Assembly (NCBI RefSeq): GCF_008704795.1
Contig: NZ_CP023690.1
Coordinates: 6,582,501-6,646,500, forward strand
Length of the DNA: 64,000 bases
Direction of reading: 5' to 3'
From: Streptomyces spectabilis
GTDB taxonomy: Bacteria > Actinomycetota > Actinomycetes > Streptomycetales > Streptomycetaceae
Shown: positions 8,725 through 16,595 of the stretch, in pieces
How positions within the stretch are numbered: position 1 is the stretch's first letter
Layout: each line of letters begins with the position of its first letter
The notes under the pieces: model-generated
Told to the model about the DNA's origin: nothing
The model's input: only the letters and a program-made list of their open reading frames with translations
Database searches by the model: none
Position numbers and translations under genes: made by a program

Positions 8725-9999
8725 GTGAGACAGGGAACGAGGCGCGCTCGGCGCGCACGGACCGCGCTGAGGCTCGCGGTGGCATCGACTGGACTGGTAC
8801 TTGCGGCCACGGGCTGCTCCGGCACGGCGCTCGACGGGGCGCTCGGCCGCTCCCGTTCGCCCGCCGACGCGATCCGGGTCACACCCGGCGACGGGAAGAA
8901 GGGCGTGCGGCCCGAGGAGCGCCTGAAGGTCGAGGTGCCGGACGGGCGCCTGGAGTCGGTGCGCGTGGTCAGGTCCCAGGACGCCCAGGAGACCGAGGTG
9001 AAGGGCCGCATGTCGGCCGACGGCATGAGCTGGCGCCCCCTGAAGGGCGGGGACGGCAAGCTGGGGCTCGCCGCCAAGTACACGGTGGACGCCGTCGCGC
9101 TCGACGGCCACGGCCGCCGCTCCGCGCGTCACACCACGTTCACCACGTACGTCCCCGAGGAGCGCTTCATCGGGTACGTCACGCCGGAGCACCGCGCCAC
9201 GGTCGGCACCGGCATGATCGTCTCCCTTGAGTTCAACCGCGAGATCGCCGACCGCGCGGCCGTGCAGCGCGCCATCCGCGTCACGGCCGAGCCCGCCGTG
9301 GAGATCCGCCCGCACTGGTTCGGCACCACCCGCGTCGACTTCCGCCCGGAGCGCTACTGGAAGCCCGGCACCAAGGTCACCGTCGCCCTGAAGCTGCGCG
9401 ACGTGGAGGCCGCGCCCGGCGTCTACGGCCTCCAGGAGAAGTCCTTCTCCTTCACCGTCGGCCGCAGCCAGGTGAGCCTCGTCGACGCCGCCGCGCACAC
9501 CATGCAGGTGCGCCGCGACGGCGAGCTGATCTCCACCGTCCCGATCACCGCGGGCGCCCCGAAGACCACGACGTACAACGGCAAGATGGTGGTCACCGAG
9601 ATGCTGGAAGTGACCCGCATGAACAGCCGCACGGTCGGCTTCGGCGGGGAGTACGACATCCCGGACGTGCCGCACGCCATGCGCCTGACCACCTCGGGGA
9701 CCTTCCTGCACGGCAACTACTGGGCGCCGAACGCGCCCGGCAACACCAACGTCAGCCACGGCTGCGTGGGCCTGCGCGACGTGAAGGGCGGCAGCTCGAA
9801 GACCCCGGCGGGCTGGTTCTTCGACCGCAGCCTCATCGGTGACGTCGTCGAGGTCGTCAACAGCCACGACAAGGAAGTCGCTCCCGACAACGGCCTCGGA
9901 GGCTGGAACATGGGTTGGGAGGAGTGGAAGTCCGGGAAGAAGTCAGGGCAGGCGCAAAAGTCCACCAACGGGGACAAGAAGGCGCGTTCAAGCCGCTGA
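8725..9999 (+). CDS. L,D-transpeptidase lipoprotein (Ig-like domains plus YkuD), copy 1
   Basis: Cell-wall enzyme that forms 3-3 cross-links in peptidoglycan. It is 424 residues: an arginine-rich signal with lipobox LAATGC (Cys31), two Ig-like LdtMt2-type domains (about residues 45-245), then the YkuD catalytic domain with HGNYW and SHGCVGLRD, catalytic Cys347. The GTG at 8725 is chosen because it immediately precedes the arginine-rich signal peptide; the reading frame is open further upstream but without signal-like sequence. The C-terminus is a lysine-rich tail (about residues 402-424), absent in copy 2. The next gene is a paralogue. Confidence 0.93.
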   Translation: MRQGTRRARRARTALRLAVASTGLVLAATGCSGTALDGALGRSRSPADAIRVTPGDGKKGVRPEERLKVEVPDGRLESVRVVRSQDAQETEVKGRMSADGMSWRPLKGGDGKLGLAAKYTVDAVALDGHGRRSARHTTFTTYVPEERFIGYVTPEHRATVGTGMIVSLEFNREIADRAAVQRAIRVTAEPAVEIRPHWFGTTRVDFRPERYWKPGTKVTVALKLRDVEAAPGVYGLQEKSFSFTVGRSQVSLVDAAAHTMQVRRDGELISTVPITAGAPKTTTYNGKMVVTEMLEVTRMNSRTVGFGGEYDIPDVPHAMRLTTSGTFLHGNYWAPNAPGNTNVSHGCVGLRDVKGGSSKTPAGWFFDRSLIGDVVEVVNSHDKEVAPDNGLGGWNMGWEEWKSGKKSGQAQKSTNGDKKARSSR

Positions 10000-10009
10000 T
10001 GCCACCACC

Positions 10010-10075
10010 GGCCCGCACGAAGGTCGTAGTTGGAACTGAACGGTGACATTTGGCGGGGAGTCATCGGTGCGGGCC
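10010..10075 (+). terminator. Inverted repeat after L,D-transpeptidase copy 1
   Basis: GGCCCGCAC at 10010-10018 is perfectly complementary to GTGCGGGCC at 10067-10075, with a 48-base loop. The long loop makes it a weaker terminator candidate than others here. It could instead be a regulatory element in front of copy 2. Confidence 0.4.
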
Positions 10076-10176
10076 GTGTGGTTATCTAGCGCAGTGCGCG
10101 GGCCGGACGGTCATTCCCGGTCGCGCAGGGGCATTGGAGTGCGGGCCTGTCGGGGCCGTGCGAGGGGAGACACATC

Positions 10177-11418
10177 GTGAACGGGCGACCGATATCGGGG
10201 GCGTCGGCCCATGCGCGAAAGCGCGCGGGGCGGCGGGGCGCCAAGGGACTGACCGCGGTGGTGTCGGGGGCGACACTGCTGCTCGTGGCCGCGTGCGGAG
10301 GCGGCTCCGACTCCGGGGACGGGGGCGGCGGCAAGGACGGGGCGGACGCGGGCAAGCCCTCCCAGGCCGTCGTGACCATCGCCCCCAAGGACGGCGCGGA
10401 CGCCGTGGCGACCGACGGGGCGCTGCGGATATCGGCCGCCAAGGGCAAGCTGACCGAGGTCACGGTCAAGGACCCCAAGGGCAGGACGGTGCCCGGGAAG
10501 ATCGTCGCAGATGGCGCGAAATGGTCCCCCGAGCGGCACCTCGCCTCCGGCACCAAGTACAAGGTCCACGCGATCGCCAAGGACTCCGACGGCCGCGTCG
10601 CCGCCAAGGACACGTCGTTCACGACGCTCGTGCCGAAGAACACCTTCGTCGGCCAGTTCACGCCGGAGGACGGTACGAAGGTCGGCGTCGGCATGCCGTT
10701 CTCGGTGCGCTTCACGCGCGGCATCACCGCGCCGGACGCCGTCGAGAAGGCCATCGACATCAAGACCGAGCCGTCGGTGCCGGTCGAGGGCCACTGGTTC
10801 GGCAACGACCGCCTGGACTTCCGCCCGGAGAAGTACTGGAAGCCGGGCACCAAGGTCACCGTCACGATGAACCTCGACGGGGTCGAGGGCCGTCCGGGCG
10901 TCTACGGCAAGCAGGCCAAGACCCTGCGCTTCGAGATCGGCCGCAGCCAGGTCTCCGTCGTCGACGTCAAGACCAAGCAGATGACCGTCAAGCGCGACGG
11001 CAAGGTCATCAAGAAGATCCCCGTCACCACCGGCAAGCCCGGCTACGAGACGTGGAACGGCCAGATGGTCATCAGCGAGCGCCTCAAGGTCACCCGCATG
11101 AACGGCGAGACCGTCGGCTACGGCGGCGAGTACGACATCAAGGACGTGCCGCACGCCCAGCGCCTGTCCACCTCCGGCACCTTCATCCACGGCAACTACT
11201 GGGGCGGCGGCGCCTTCGGCAACTACAACGCCTCGCACGGCTGCATCGGCCTGCGCGACGTCCGCGGCGGCTACGACAAGAACGTCTCCGCGGCCTGGTT
11301 CTTCGACCGCTCGATGATCGGCGACGTGGTGGTCGTCAAGAACTCCAACGACAAGATCATCGCCCCGGACAACGGCTACAACGGCTGGAACATGTCCTGG
11401 GAGAAGTGGAAGGCCTGA
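10177..11418 (+). CDS. L,D-transpeptidase lipoprotein (Ig-like domains plus YkuD), copy 2
   Basis: Paralogue of the preceding gene, same strand, 178 bp downstream. The 413-residue product has an arginine/lysine-rich start, lipobox LVAAC (Cys40), a Gly/Asp-rich linker, two Ig-like domains and the YkuD domain with HGNYWGGG and SHGCIGLRD, catalytic Cys356. Long stretches match copy 1 (for example RPEKYWKPGTKVTV and GRSQVS), so the pair arose by duplication. GAGGGGAG precedes the GTG start. The role is 3-3 peptidoglycan cross-linking or attachment at the outer face of the membrane. Confidence 0.94.
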   Translation: MNGRPISGASAHARKRAGRRGAKGLTAVVSGATLLLVAACGGGSDSGDGGGGKDGADAGKPSQAVVTIAPKDGADAVATDGALRISAAKGKLTEVTVKDPKGRTVPGKIVADGAKWSPERHLASGTKYKVHAIAKDSDGRVAAKDTSFTTLVPKNTFVGQFTPEDGTKVGVGMPFSVRFTRGITAPDAVEKAIDIKTEPSVPVEGHWFGNDRLDFRPEKYWKPGTKVTVTMNLDGVEGRPGVYGKQAKTLRFEIGRSQVSVVDVKTKQMTVKRDGKVIKKIPVTTGKPGYETWNGQMVISERLKVTRMNGETVGYGGEYDIKDVPHAQRLSTSGTFIHGNYWGGGAFGNYNASHGCIGLRDVRGGYDKNVSAAWFFDRSMIGDVVVVKNSNDKIIAPDNGYNGWNMSWEKWKA

Positions 11419-11436
11419 GCCCCGCCCGCACTCCCC

Positions 11437-11482
11437 GGAAGGGCCCGGCGCACTGGTGTGACCAAGTGCACCGGGCCCTTCC
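11437..11482 (+). terminator. Strong hairpin terminator after L,D-transpeptidase copy 2
   Basis: GGAAGGGCCCGG (11437-11448) pairs perfectly with CCGGGCCCTTCC (11471-11482). An inner GCAC/GTGC pairing extends the stem after one bulge per side. There is no T-run, as is usual in Streptomyces. Confidence 0.85.
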
Positions 11483-11509
11483 GCATGAACGAGCGCTAAC
11501 GTGCCCGTC

Positions 11510-12280
11510 ATGACATCTGTGCATCTCGAAGTCGCCGAGGGCGTCGGTACGATCCGCCTCGACCGGCCCCCGCTGAACGCCCTGGACATCGAGCTCCAGG
11601 ACCGCCTGAAGGAGCTCGCGGCGGAGGTGACCGACCGCGACGACGTCCGCGCCGTCGTCCTCTACGGCGGCGAGAAGGTGTTCGCGGCGGGCGCGGACAT
11701 CAAGGAGATGCAGGACATGGACCACCGGGCCATGGTCCTGCGCTCGCGGGCCCTTCAGGACGCCTTCACCGCGATCGCCCGGATCCCCAAGCCCGTCGTC
11801 GCCGCCGTCACCGGCTACGCCCTCGGCGGCGGCTGCGAGCTCGCGCTCTGCGCGGACTTCCGCATCGCGGGGGACAACGCCAAGCTCGGCCAGCCGGAGA
11901 TCCTGCTCGGCCTGATCCCGGGCGCGGGCGGCACCCAGCGCCTGCCGCGCCTGGTCGGCCCCGCCAAGGCGAAGGACCTCATCTTCACCGGCCGCCAGGT
12001 CAAGGCCGACGAGGCCCTCGCCATCGGTCTGGTGGACCGGGTGGTGCCCGCCGCCGAGGTGTACACGGAGGCCCACGCGTGGGCGGCGCGGCTCGCGCGC
12101 GGCCCCGCCCTCGCCCTGCGCGCCGCGAAGGAGGCGGTCGACCAGGGTCTGGAGGCGGACATCGACACCGGGCTCGCCGTGGAGCGCACCTGGTTCGCGG
12201 GTCTGTTCGCGACCGAGGACCGCGAGCGCGGCATGCGCAGCTTCGTGGAGGAGGGGCCAGGTAAGGCTAAGTTCCTCTGA
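11510..12280 (+). CDS. Enoyl-CoA hydratase/isomerase family protein
   Basis: Crotonase-fold protein of 256 residues. It has the oxyanion-hole loops AAGADIKEM and ALGGGCELALCADFRIA, and the catalytic-type Glu in GQPEILLGLIPGAGGTQRLPR, which fits an active hydratase. It would hydrate trans-2-enoyl-CoA in fatty-acid or amino-acid breakdown. The ATG at 11510 is used; an in-frame GTG at 11501 would add three residues. It stands alone between terminators, with no beta-oxidation partners nearby. Confidence 0.92.
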   Translation: MTSVHLEVAEGVGTIRLDRPPLNALDIELQDRLKELAAEVTDRDDVRAVVLYGGEKVFAAGADIKEMQDMDHRAMVLRSRALQDAFTAIARIPKPVVAAVTGYALGGGCELALCADFRIAGDNAKLGQPEILLGLIPGAGGTQRLPRLVGPAKAKDLIFTGRQVKADEALAIGLVDRVVPAAEVYTEAHAWAARLARGPALALRAAKEAVDQGLEADIDTGLAVERTWFAGLFATEDRERGMRSFVEEGPGKAKFL

Positions 12281-12463
12281 TATCTGGCCAGTTGAGGTTC
12301 CGTCAGCCAAAGTTTCCCCCGAAGGGGCGGATTATCACAGGCTTAAGAGAGCCTTAAGTCCGCCGCGGTCGAGGCGCTCCGTGATCACCCATGAGCGAGA
12401 GGTCACCGCAGGTCAGCCTGGTCGTGCCGGGCCTCTAACTGCCGATGGCATATGACGTGCCTG

Positions 12464-12490
12464 CCCCCTGGAACGGAAGCTTCCGGGGGG
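12464..12490 (+). promoter_or_regulatory. Leader hairpin before the ATPase gene
   Basis: CCCCC-T-GGAA (12464-12473) pairs with TTCC-G-GGGGG (12481-12490), ten pairs including one G-T wobble, around a seven-base loop. It sits about 43 bp before the likely start at 12533. It may be an attenuator, a stabilising 5' structure or an operator. Confidence 0.45.
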
Positions 12491-12532
12491 CTCATTCCGC
12501 CGGAACGGCCCCAATGGGGTCCGGGGGCGGCC

Positions 12533-13048
12533 ATGATGGGGGACATGGCGGGGCAGGAGGGCTTTGAACAGTCGCGGCGGCGCGCGGGCGCCACCGCCGC
12601 GCGCTGGTCGCCGGCGGTGGAGGACGAACACGCCCTGAAGGCCCTGGAGTTGTTCGGCAACCCCACCGATGCCGAGGTCCAGCTGCCGTCCCGCCCCGAG
12701 TCCGCCGCCATCGCCCGCCGCCTCGCCCAGGTCGTCGTCCTGCGCCACTGGGGCCTGTCGCCCAAGCTCACCGAGGACGTCGTGCTCCTCGTCTCGGAGC
12801 TGGTCGGCAACGCCGTGCGGCACACCGGCGCCCGCGTCTTCGGCCTGCGCACGCACCGGCGGCGCGGCTGGATCCGGGTCGAGGTCCGCGACCCCTCGCG
12901 CGGCCTGCCCTGTCTGATGCCGGTCCACGAGCTCGACATCAGCGGCCGGGGCCTGTTCCTCGTCGACAAGCTCGCCGACCGCTGGGGCGTGGACCTGCTG
13001 CCGCGCGGCAAGACGACGTGGTTCGAGATGCGGGTCACCGACCGCTAG
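12533..13048 (+). CDS. RsbW/SpoIIAB-like ATP-binding protein (GHKL anti-sigma regulator family)
   Basis: Small HATPase-domain protein of about 171 residues, of the family expanded in Streptomyces as anti-sigma or serine kinase regulators. Motifs are the N-box LVSELVGNAVRHTG, the G1 region VRVEVRDPSRG-like (RVEVRDPSRGLP) and the G2 region SGRGLFLVDKLADRWGV. There is no transmembrane segment and no partner sigma factor or anti-anti-sigma next to it. The start is uncertain: 12533, 12536 and 12545 are close alternatives, and the frame is open back to 12452, but that upstream stretch contains a strong hairpin and has non-coding composition. A terminator follows directly. Confidence 0.85.
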   Translation: MMGDMAGQEGFEQSRRRAGATAARWSPAVEDEHALKALELFGNPTDAEVQLPSRPESAAIARRLAQVVVLRHWGLSPKLTEDVVLLVSELVGNAVRHTGARVFGLRTHRRRGWIRVEVRDPSRGLPCLMPVHELDISGRGLFLVDKLADRWGVDLLPRGKTTWFEMRVTDR

Positions 13049-13074
13049 CGCTCATCGAGGGGGGCGCGGACACG

Positions 13075-13120
13075 CGAAAGCCCCCGGGGCCGTGGGTGGC
13101 GGCGCTGTCGGGGGCCTTCG
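13075..13120 (+). terminator. Hairpin terminator after the ATPase gene
   Basis: CGAAAGCCCCCG (13075-13086) pairs with CGGGGGCCTTCG (13109-13120), with one mismatch in 12 pairs. It begins 26 bp after the stop. Confidence 0.75.
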
Positions 13121-13421
13121 AGCGACGGCGCGCACCGGTGTGGGTGTGGTCCGCGACCGCGAAGAACGACGTGCTCGGGTCAATGAGTGTCGCTGTCGTC
13201 GACTATGGCAGACGGGGGCCTCCGATCCAAAAGTCCCCATCCGGACATTCGCGGTCATATCGTGACAGTTTAAAGGTGAATCCTTGGTGAGATAGAGCAC
13301 GCACCTTGTAAACGATGGCTAAACAGCGCCTGTGAGGGGCTATCGCGAGCCTAAGCGGAACCTCTTGGTCTGGACCGCGCCTCATGTCAATCAGCGGCTT
13401 TCGGACGCCGCCGCCCTATAA
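13121..13421. other. AT-richer intergenic region without a supported gene
   Basis: About 300 bp between a terminator and the deacetylase-like gene. Composition from about 13200 to 13420 is clearly less GC-rich than the surroundings (for example GACAGTTTAAAGGTGAAT near 13263). It must carry the promoter of the gene at 13422. A 60-codon frame on the minus strand (13203-13385) has no ribosome-binding site or recognisable content, and I do not call it. Confidence 0.4.
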
Positions 13422-14186
13422 ATGGGTCGCGTGACTTCGACCGACCGGCGCGGCGCGCTGCGCATCGGCACCGGGCTCGCCCTCACCCCCCTCGCGGGCT
13501 GCGCCACGGCGGGAAGCGGCCGTGAGCCGCGCCCCGCGAGACAGCCGCGCCGGGCGCCCGCGCCGGGGCCCCGGGCCTTCCCCGGCCTGCCCGCGCAGAT
13601 CGCGCACAGCCCGCGCGGGCGGCACGAGGTCGCGCTCACCTTCCACGGCCAGGGCGACCCGGCCACCGCCCGCGCACTGCTCGGCGAGGCCGAGCGGGCC
13701 GGCGCCCGCGTCACCGTCCTCGCCGTCGGCACCTGGCTCGACGAGCACCCCGCCCTGGCCCGGCGCGTCCTCGACGGCGGCCACGACCTGGGCAACCACA
13801 CCCTGCGCCACCGCAGCATCAACAGCCTCCCCGAAGCCGAGGCCTATGCCGAGATCACCGGCTGCGCGGACCGCCTGCGCCGCCTCACCGGCGGCATCGG
13901 CAGCTGGTTCCGCCCCTCGCGGGCCGAGCGCGCCACCCCGCTCGTCGCCCGCCTGGCCCGGCGCGCGGGCTATCCGCACGTCCTCTCCTACGACGTCGAC
14001 TCCCTCGACTTCACCTCGCCCGGCGCCCCGGCCGTCACCCGCAAGATCGCCGCCGAGGTCCGTCCGGGCTCCGTGGTGAGCCTGCACTTCGGATACGCGG
14101 ACACGGTCGCCGCGCTCCCCGCCGTCCTGGACGAACTCGACCGCCGCGGCCTGCGCGCCGTCACGACCACGGAGCTGCTCACCTGA
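13422..14186 (+). CDS. Polysaccharide deacetylase-like lipoprotein with degenerate catalytic motif
   Basis: 254-residue NodB-fold protein. A DRRGALRIG twin-arginine-like start leads to lipobox PLAGC (Cys27), so it is probably an exported lipoprotein. The metal-binding motif HxxxH is present (GNHTLRH). However, motif 1, normally TFDDGP with the catalytic base Asp, reads TFHGQGDP; motif 3 reads FRPSRAE instead of RPPYG; and motif 5 is SLHFG. Metal binding may survive but normal deacetylation is doubtful. GTG at 13431 is an alternative start. The stop TGA shares its A with the ATG of the next gene, so the two lipoproteins are translationally coupled. Confidence 0.85.
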   Translation: MGRVTSTDRRGALRIGTGLALTPLAGCATAGSGREPRPARQPRRAPAPGPRAFPGLPAQIAHSPRGRHEVALTFHGQGDPATARALLGEAERAGARVTVLAVGTWLDEHPALARRVLDGGHDLGNHTLRHRSINSLPEAEAYAEITGCADRLRRLTGGIGSWFRPSRAERATPLVARLARRAGYPHVLSYDVDSLDFTSPGAPAVTRKIAAEVRPGSVVSLHFGYADTVAALPAVLDELDRRGLRAVTTTELLT

Positions 14187-15373
14187 TGCGAAACCTGACC
14201 CTGGCCACGCGCGCCGCCGCCCTGCTCGCGGGCGCGGCCGTCCTCACCGCCCTCGCGGGCTGCGGCACCGAGCGCGGGGGCCGCGAGAACAAGGCCCTCG
14301 CGACCAAGGCCCCCGTCAAGCCCGCCGAGCCGAAGAAGATCTACGGCCTGCCCGGGATGCCGCCCGTCCTCGACCCCAAGGACGTCTACGCCGCCGACCG
14401 CCCGAACAAGCTCTCCCCGGTGGTCAAGGACTTCCCCTCCCGGGTCTACGTCCCCAACACCAACTCCAACACCGTCTCGGTCATCGACCCGGCGACGTAC
14501 AAGGTCATCGACACCATCCCCGTCGGTGTCCAGCCCCAGCACGTGGTCCCCTCCTGGGACTTGAAGACCCTCTGGGTCAACAACAACCGCGGCCACACCC
14601 TCACGCCCATCAACCCGCGCAACGGCAAGGCGGGCAAGCCGGTCGAGGTCCACGATCCGTACAACCTCTACTTCACGCCCAACGGCAAGTACGCCGTCGT
14701 CATGGCCTCACTGGACCGCGAGCTGGTCTTCCGCGACCCGCACACCATGAAGCGCGTCAAGACCGAGCCGGTCAGCTGCTACGGCGTCAACCACGCCGAC
14801 TTCTCCCTCGACGGGCGCTACTTCATCGTCTCCTGCGAGTTCAGCGGCGAACTGCTGAAGGTCGACACCGAGAAGATGAAGGTGGTGGGCCAGCAGAAGC
14901 TGCCCTTCGACGGCGCCATGCCGCAGGACGTGAAGATGTCCCCCGACGGCAAGAAGTTCTACGTCGCCGACATGATGGCCGACGGCATGTGGGTCCTCGA
15001 CGGCGACACCTTCGGCAAGCCGAAGCTCCTGCCCACCGGCAAGGGCTGCCACGGCCTGTACGTCAGCCGCGACTCCCGCGAGATGTACGTGTCCAACCGG
15101 GGCGAGGGCACGGTCTCCGTCTTCGACTTCCGCCAGGACAAGCTCACCAAGAAGTGGCGCCTGCCGGATGGCGGGAGCCCTGACATGGGCGGGGTCTCGG
15201 CCGACGGCAACACGCTGTGGCTCTCCGGCCGGTACGACTCGGAGGTCTACGCGATCGACACCCGGACCGGTGTCCAGGTGGCCCGCATCCCCGTGGGCGG
15301 CGGCCCGCACGGCCTGGCCGTGTACCCGCAGCCAGGCCGCTACTCACTGGGTCACACCGGCATCTTCCGCTGA
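14186..15373 (+). CDS. YVTN-family beta-propeller lipoprotein
   Basis: 395-residue exported lipoprotein: signal peptide, lipobox LTALAGC (Cys26), a Lys/Pro-rich linker, then about seven propeller repeats (for example RVYVPNTNSNTVSVIDPATYKVIDTIPVG and MYVSNRGEGTVSVFDFRQDKL). Such propellers bind proteins, sugars or metals; no catalytic residues can be assigned. TGATG coupling to the deacetylase-like gene suggests the two act together at the outer membrane face. The stop at 15373 is followed in the same frame by a remnant of another gene. Confidence 0.88.
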   Translation: MRNLTLATRAAALLAGAAVLTALAGCGTERGGRENKALATKAPVKPAEPKKIYGLPGMPPVLDPKDVYAADRPNKLSPVVKDFPSRVYVPNTNSNTVSVIDPATYKVIDTIPVGVQPQHVVPSWDLKTLWVNNNRGHTLTPINPRNGKAGKPVEVHDPYNLYFTPNGKYAVVMASLDRELVFRDPHTMKRVKTEPVSCYGVNHADFSLDGRYFIVSCEFSGELLKVDTEKMKVVGQQKLPFDGAMPQDVKMSPDGKKFYVADMMADGMWVLDGDTFGKPKLLPTGKGCHGLYVSRDSREMYVSNRGEGTVSVFDFRQDKLTKKWRLPDGGSPDMGGVSADGNTLWLSGRYDSEVYAIDTRTGVQVARIPVGGGPHGLAVYPQPGRYSLGHTGIFR

Positions 15374-15634
15374 GCCGCGGACGCCGCGTACGCGGTGAAC
15401 GCCGTCCACGCCGTGGGGGAGAGGGTGATTCGCGGGCCGCTGCGGATCGAGGTGACGGACACGTGCGGGGAGCGGATGCCGTCGGCCCGGCCGGTGTCGC
15501 CGGAGGCGGAGTCGGGGCGGGGCCTGCTCCTGGTGGAGGCGCTCGCGGTGCGGTGGGGAGTGACGCTCGGCCCGAGGCCGCGCAAGACGGTGTGGGCGGA
15601 ACTGGACGGAGGCTCTGCGCCTGGAACAGGGTGA
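15374..15634 (+). pseudogene. 5'-truncated remnant of an RsbW-like ATP-binding protein
   Basis: Directly after the propeller stop codon, in the same frame, 86 codons encode a piece of a GHKL ATPase: an N-box-like AVNAVHAVGE, then PLRIEVTDT, ESGRGLLLVEALAVRWGV and RKTVWAEL. These match the C-terminal two thirds of the gene at 12533 in motif order. The first 50 or so residues and a credible start are missing; ATG-like initiation at 15395 (GTG) would begin inside the N-box. It is best read as a decayed gene. An alternative is occasional read-through of the TGA, giving a propeller-ATPase fusion, which is unlikely. Confidence 0.65.
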
Positions 15635-15646
15635 ATCGGCCTTCGG

Positions 15647-15777
15647 CCTCGTCCTCAAACGCCGGACGGGCTGGATGGTTGCCGGTGCGGACCGGATCGC
15701 GCATCCCGTCTGCGGCCCGCAGGGGGCCTCCGGCCCGCACCGGAGACTTTCAGCCCGTCCGGCGTTTGAGGACGAGG
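15647..15777. repeat. Paired REP-like palindromic repeat (type-1), inverted pair
   Basis: A 27-bp sequence at 15647-15673 recurs as its exact reverse complement at 15751-15777; its core is CCGGCGTTTGAGGACGAG. Between them lie nested inverted repeats (CCGGTGCGG/CCGCACCGG at about 15682-15742 and CTGCGGCCCGCAG at about 15710-15722). As RNA the unit would fold into one long hairpin and may end transcription from both sides. The same core occurs at 38338 and as a second inverted pair at 62794-62896. Confidence 0.85.
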
Positions 15778-15813
15778 CGCGGAGCGCCGACAGACGGGGG
15801 CGTCCCGGAGGGG

Positions 15814-16530
15814 TCAGCCCCGGTCGACCAGCCGTCCCAGGGTCACTTCGAGCTCCGCCCGTGCCACCCGCTCCGCCGCGTCGCCGTCCCCGGACTCGAC
15901 GGCCCGTACCAGGGCCTCATGTGCCTCGTCCCCGTGGTCGGACTCCTCGCGGCGGACGTCGATGAGGTCGAGGAGGTCGATGAGCCCCTGCCGCAGGGCG
16001 GGGACGAACTGGGCGAACAGGTCCGTGAGGACGGGGTTGTGCGCGGCCGCCACCACGGTCGCGTGCAGCGCGATGTCCGCGTCGACGAACGCGGCGTCGC
16101 CGCCGCCCGCCGCGCGCCGCCGCGCCGCGAGCGCGCCGCGCATCGCCGCGATGTCCTCGGGGGTGCGGCGGACGGCCGCGAGCCGCGCCGCCTGCACCTC
16201 GACGAGCGCCCGTACTTCGTACACGTCACCGATCGCGGCGGCCCGCAGCCGCGCCGGCCAGTCCTCGACGGGCTCGGTGGCGGTGACGAACACCCCGGCG
16301 CCCTGCCGCGCCTGCACGAGCCCGGCCCCGGCGAGCGCGCGCAGCGCCTCGCGGACCGTGGAGCGGCCGACGCCCAGCTCCTTGGCGAGGGTCGTCTCGC
16401 CGGGAAGCTTCGCGCCGACCGGCCACCCGCCCCCGGTGATCTGGTCGCGCAGCCGCTCCGTGGCCTGTTCGACGAGGGGGCTGGGGCGCAGGGCGCCGAG
16501 CTGCGGCGCGGAGGGCTTGGCTGGGGTCAC
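15814..16530 (-). CDS. FadR-type GntR transcriptional regulator (FCD domain)
   Basis: 238-residue regulator. The GntR winged helix spans about residues 18-85 (LVEQATERLRDQITGGGWPVGAKLPGETTLAKELGVGRSTVREALRALAGAGL), followed by an all-helical FCD ligand domain with the typical metal-ligand His residues (DADIALHATVVAAAHNP... HGDEAHEAL). The GTG start faces a divergent 2-isopropylmalate synthase gene only 65 bp away, so it most likely represses that operon and itself through the direct repeats at 16533-16569. Confidence 0.92.
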   Translation of the reverse strand: MTPAKPSAPQLGALRPSPLVEQATERLRDQITGGGWPVGAKLPGETTLAKELGVGRSTVREALRALAGAGLVQARQGAGVFVTATEPVEDWPARLRAAAIGDVYEVRALVEVQAARLAAVRRTPEDIAAMRGALAARRRAAGGGDAAFVDADIALHATVVAAAHNPVLTDLFAQFVPALRQGLIDLLDLIDVRREESDHGDEAHEALVRAVESGDGDAAERVARAELEVTLGRLVDRG

Positions 16531-16532
16531 CC

Positions 16533-16569
16533 GAGGAGTGTACTTGTCTGAGGAGTACTTGTCTGAGGA
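16533..16569. promoter_or_regulatory. Direct repeats in the GntR/leuA divergent promoter (candidate operator)
   Basis: GAGGAGTGTACTTGTCT (16533-16549) is followed immediately by GAGGAGTACTTGTCT (16550-16564) and by a third partial GAGGA (16565-16569). The repeats are contiguous and fill the 65-bp gap between the two start codons. Confidence 0.6.
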
Positions 16570-16595
16570 CCTGAGGTCTGCCTAGGCTGAGGCGC

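Noticed and set aside
10032..10062. ECF-type (SigE-like) promoter with GGAAC and GTC before L,D-transpeptidase copy 2
   Set aside because: The spacing of about 23 bases is too long for the known consensus.
13203..13385. 60-codon open frame on the minus strand in the AT-rich gap
   Set aside because: No ribosome-binding site, no recognisable residues, and it overlaps what should be promoter DNA.
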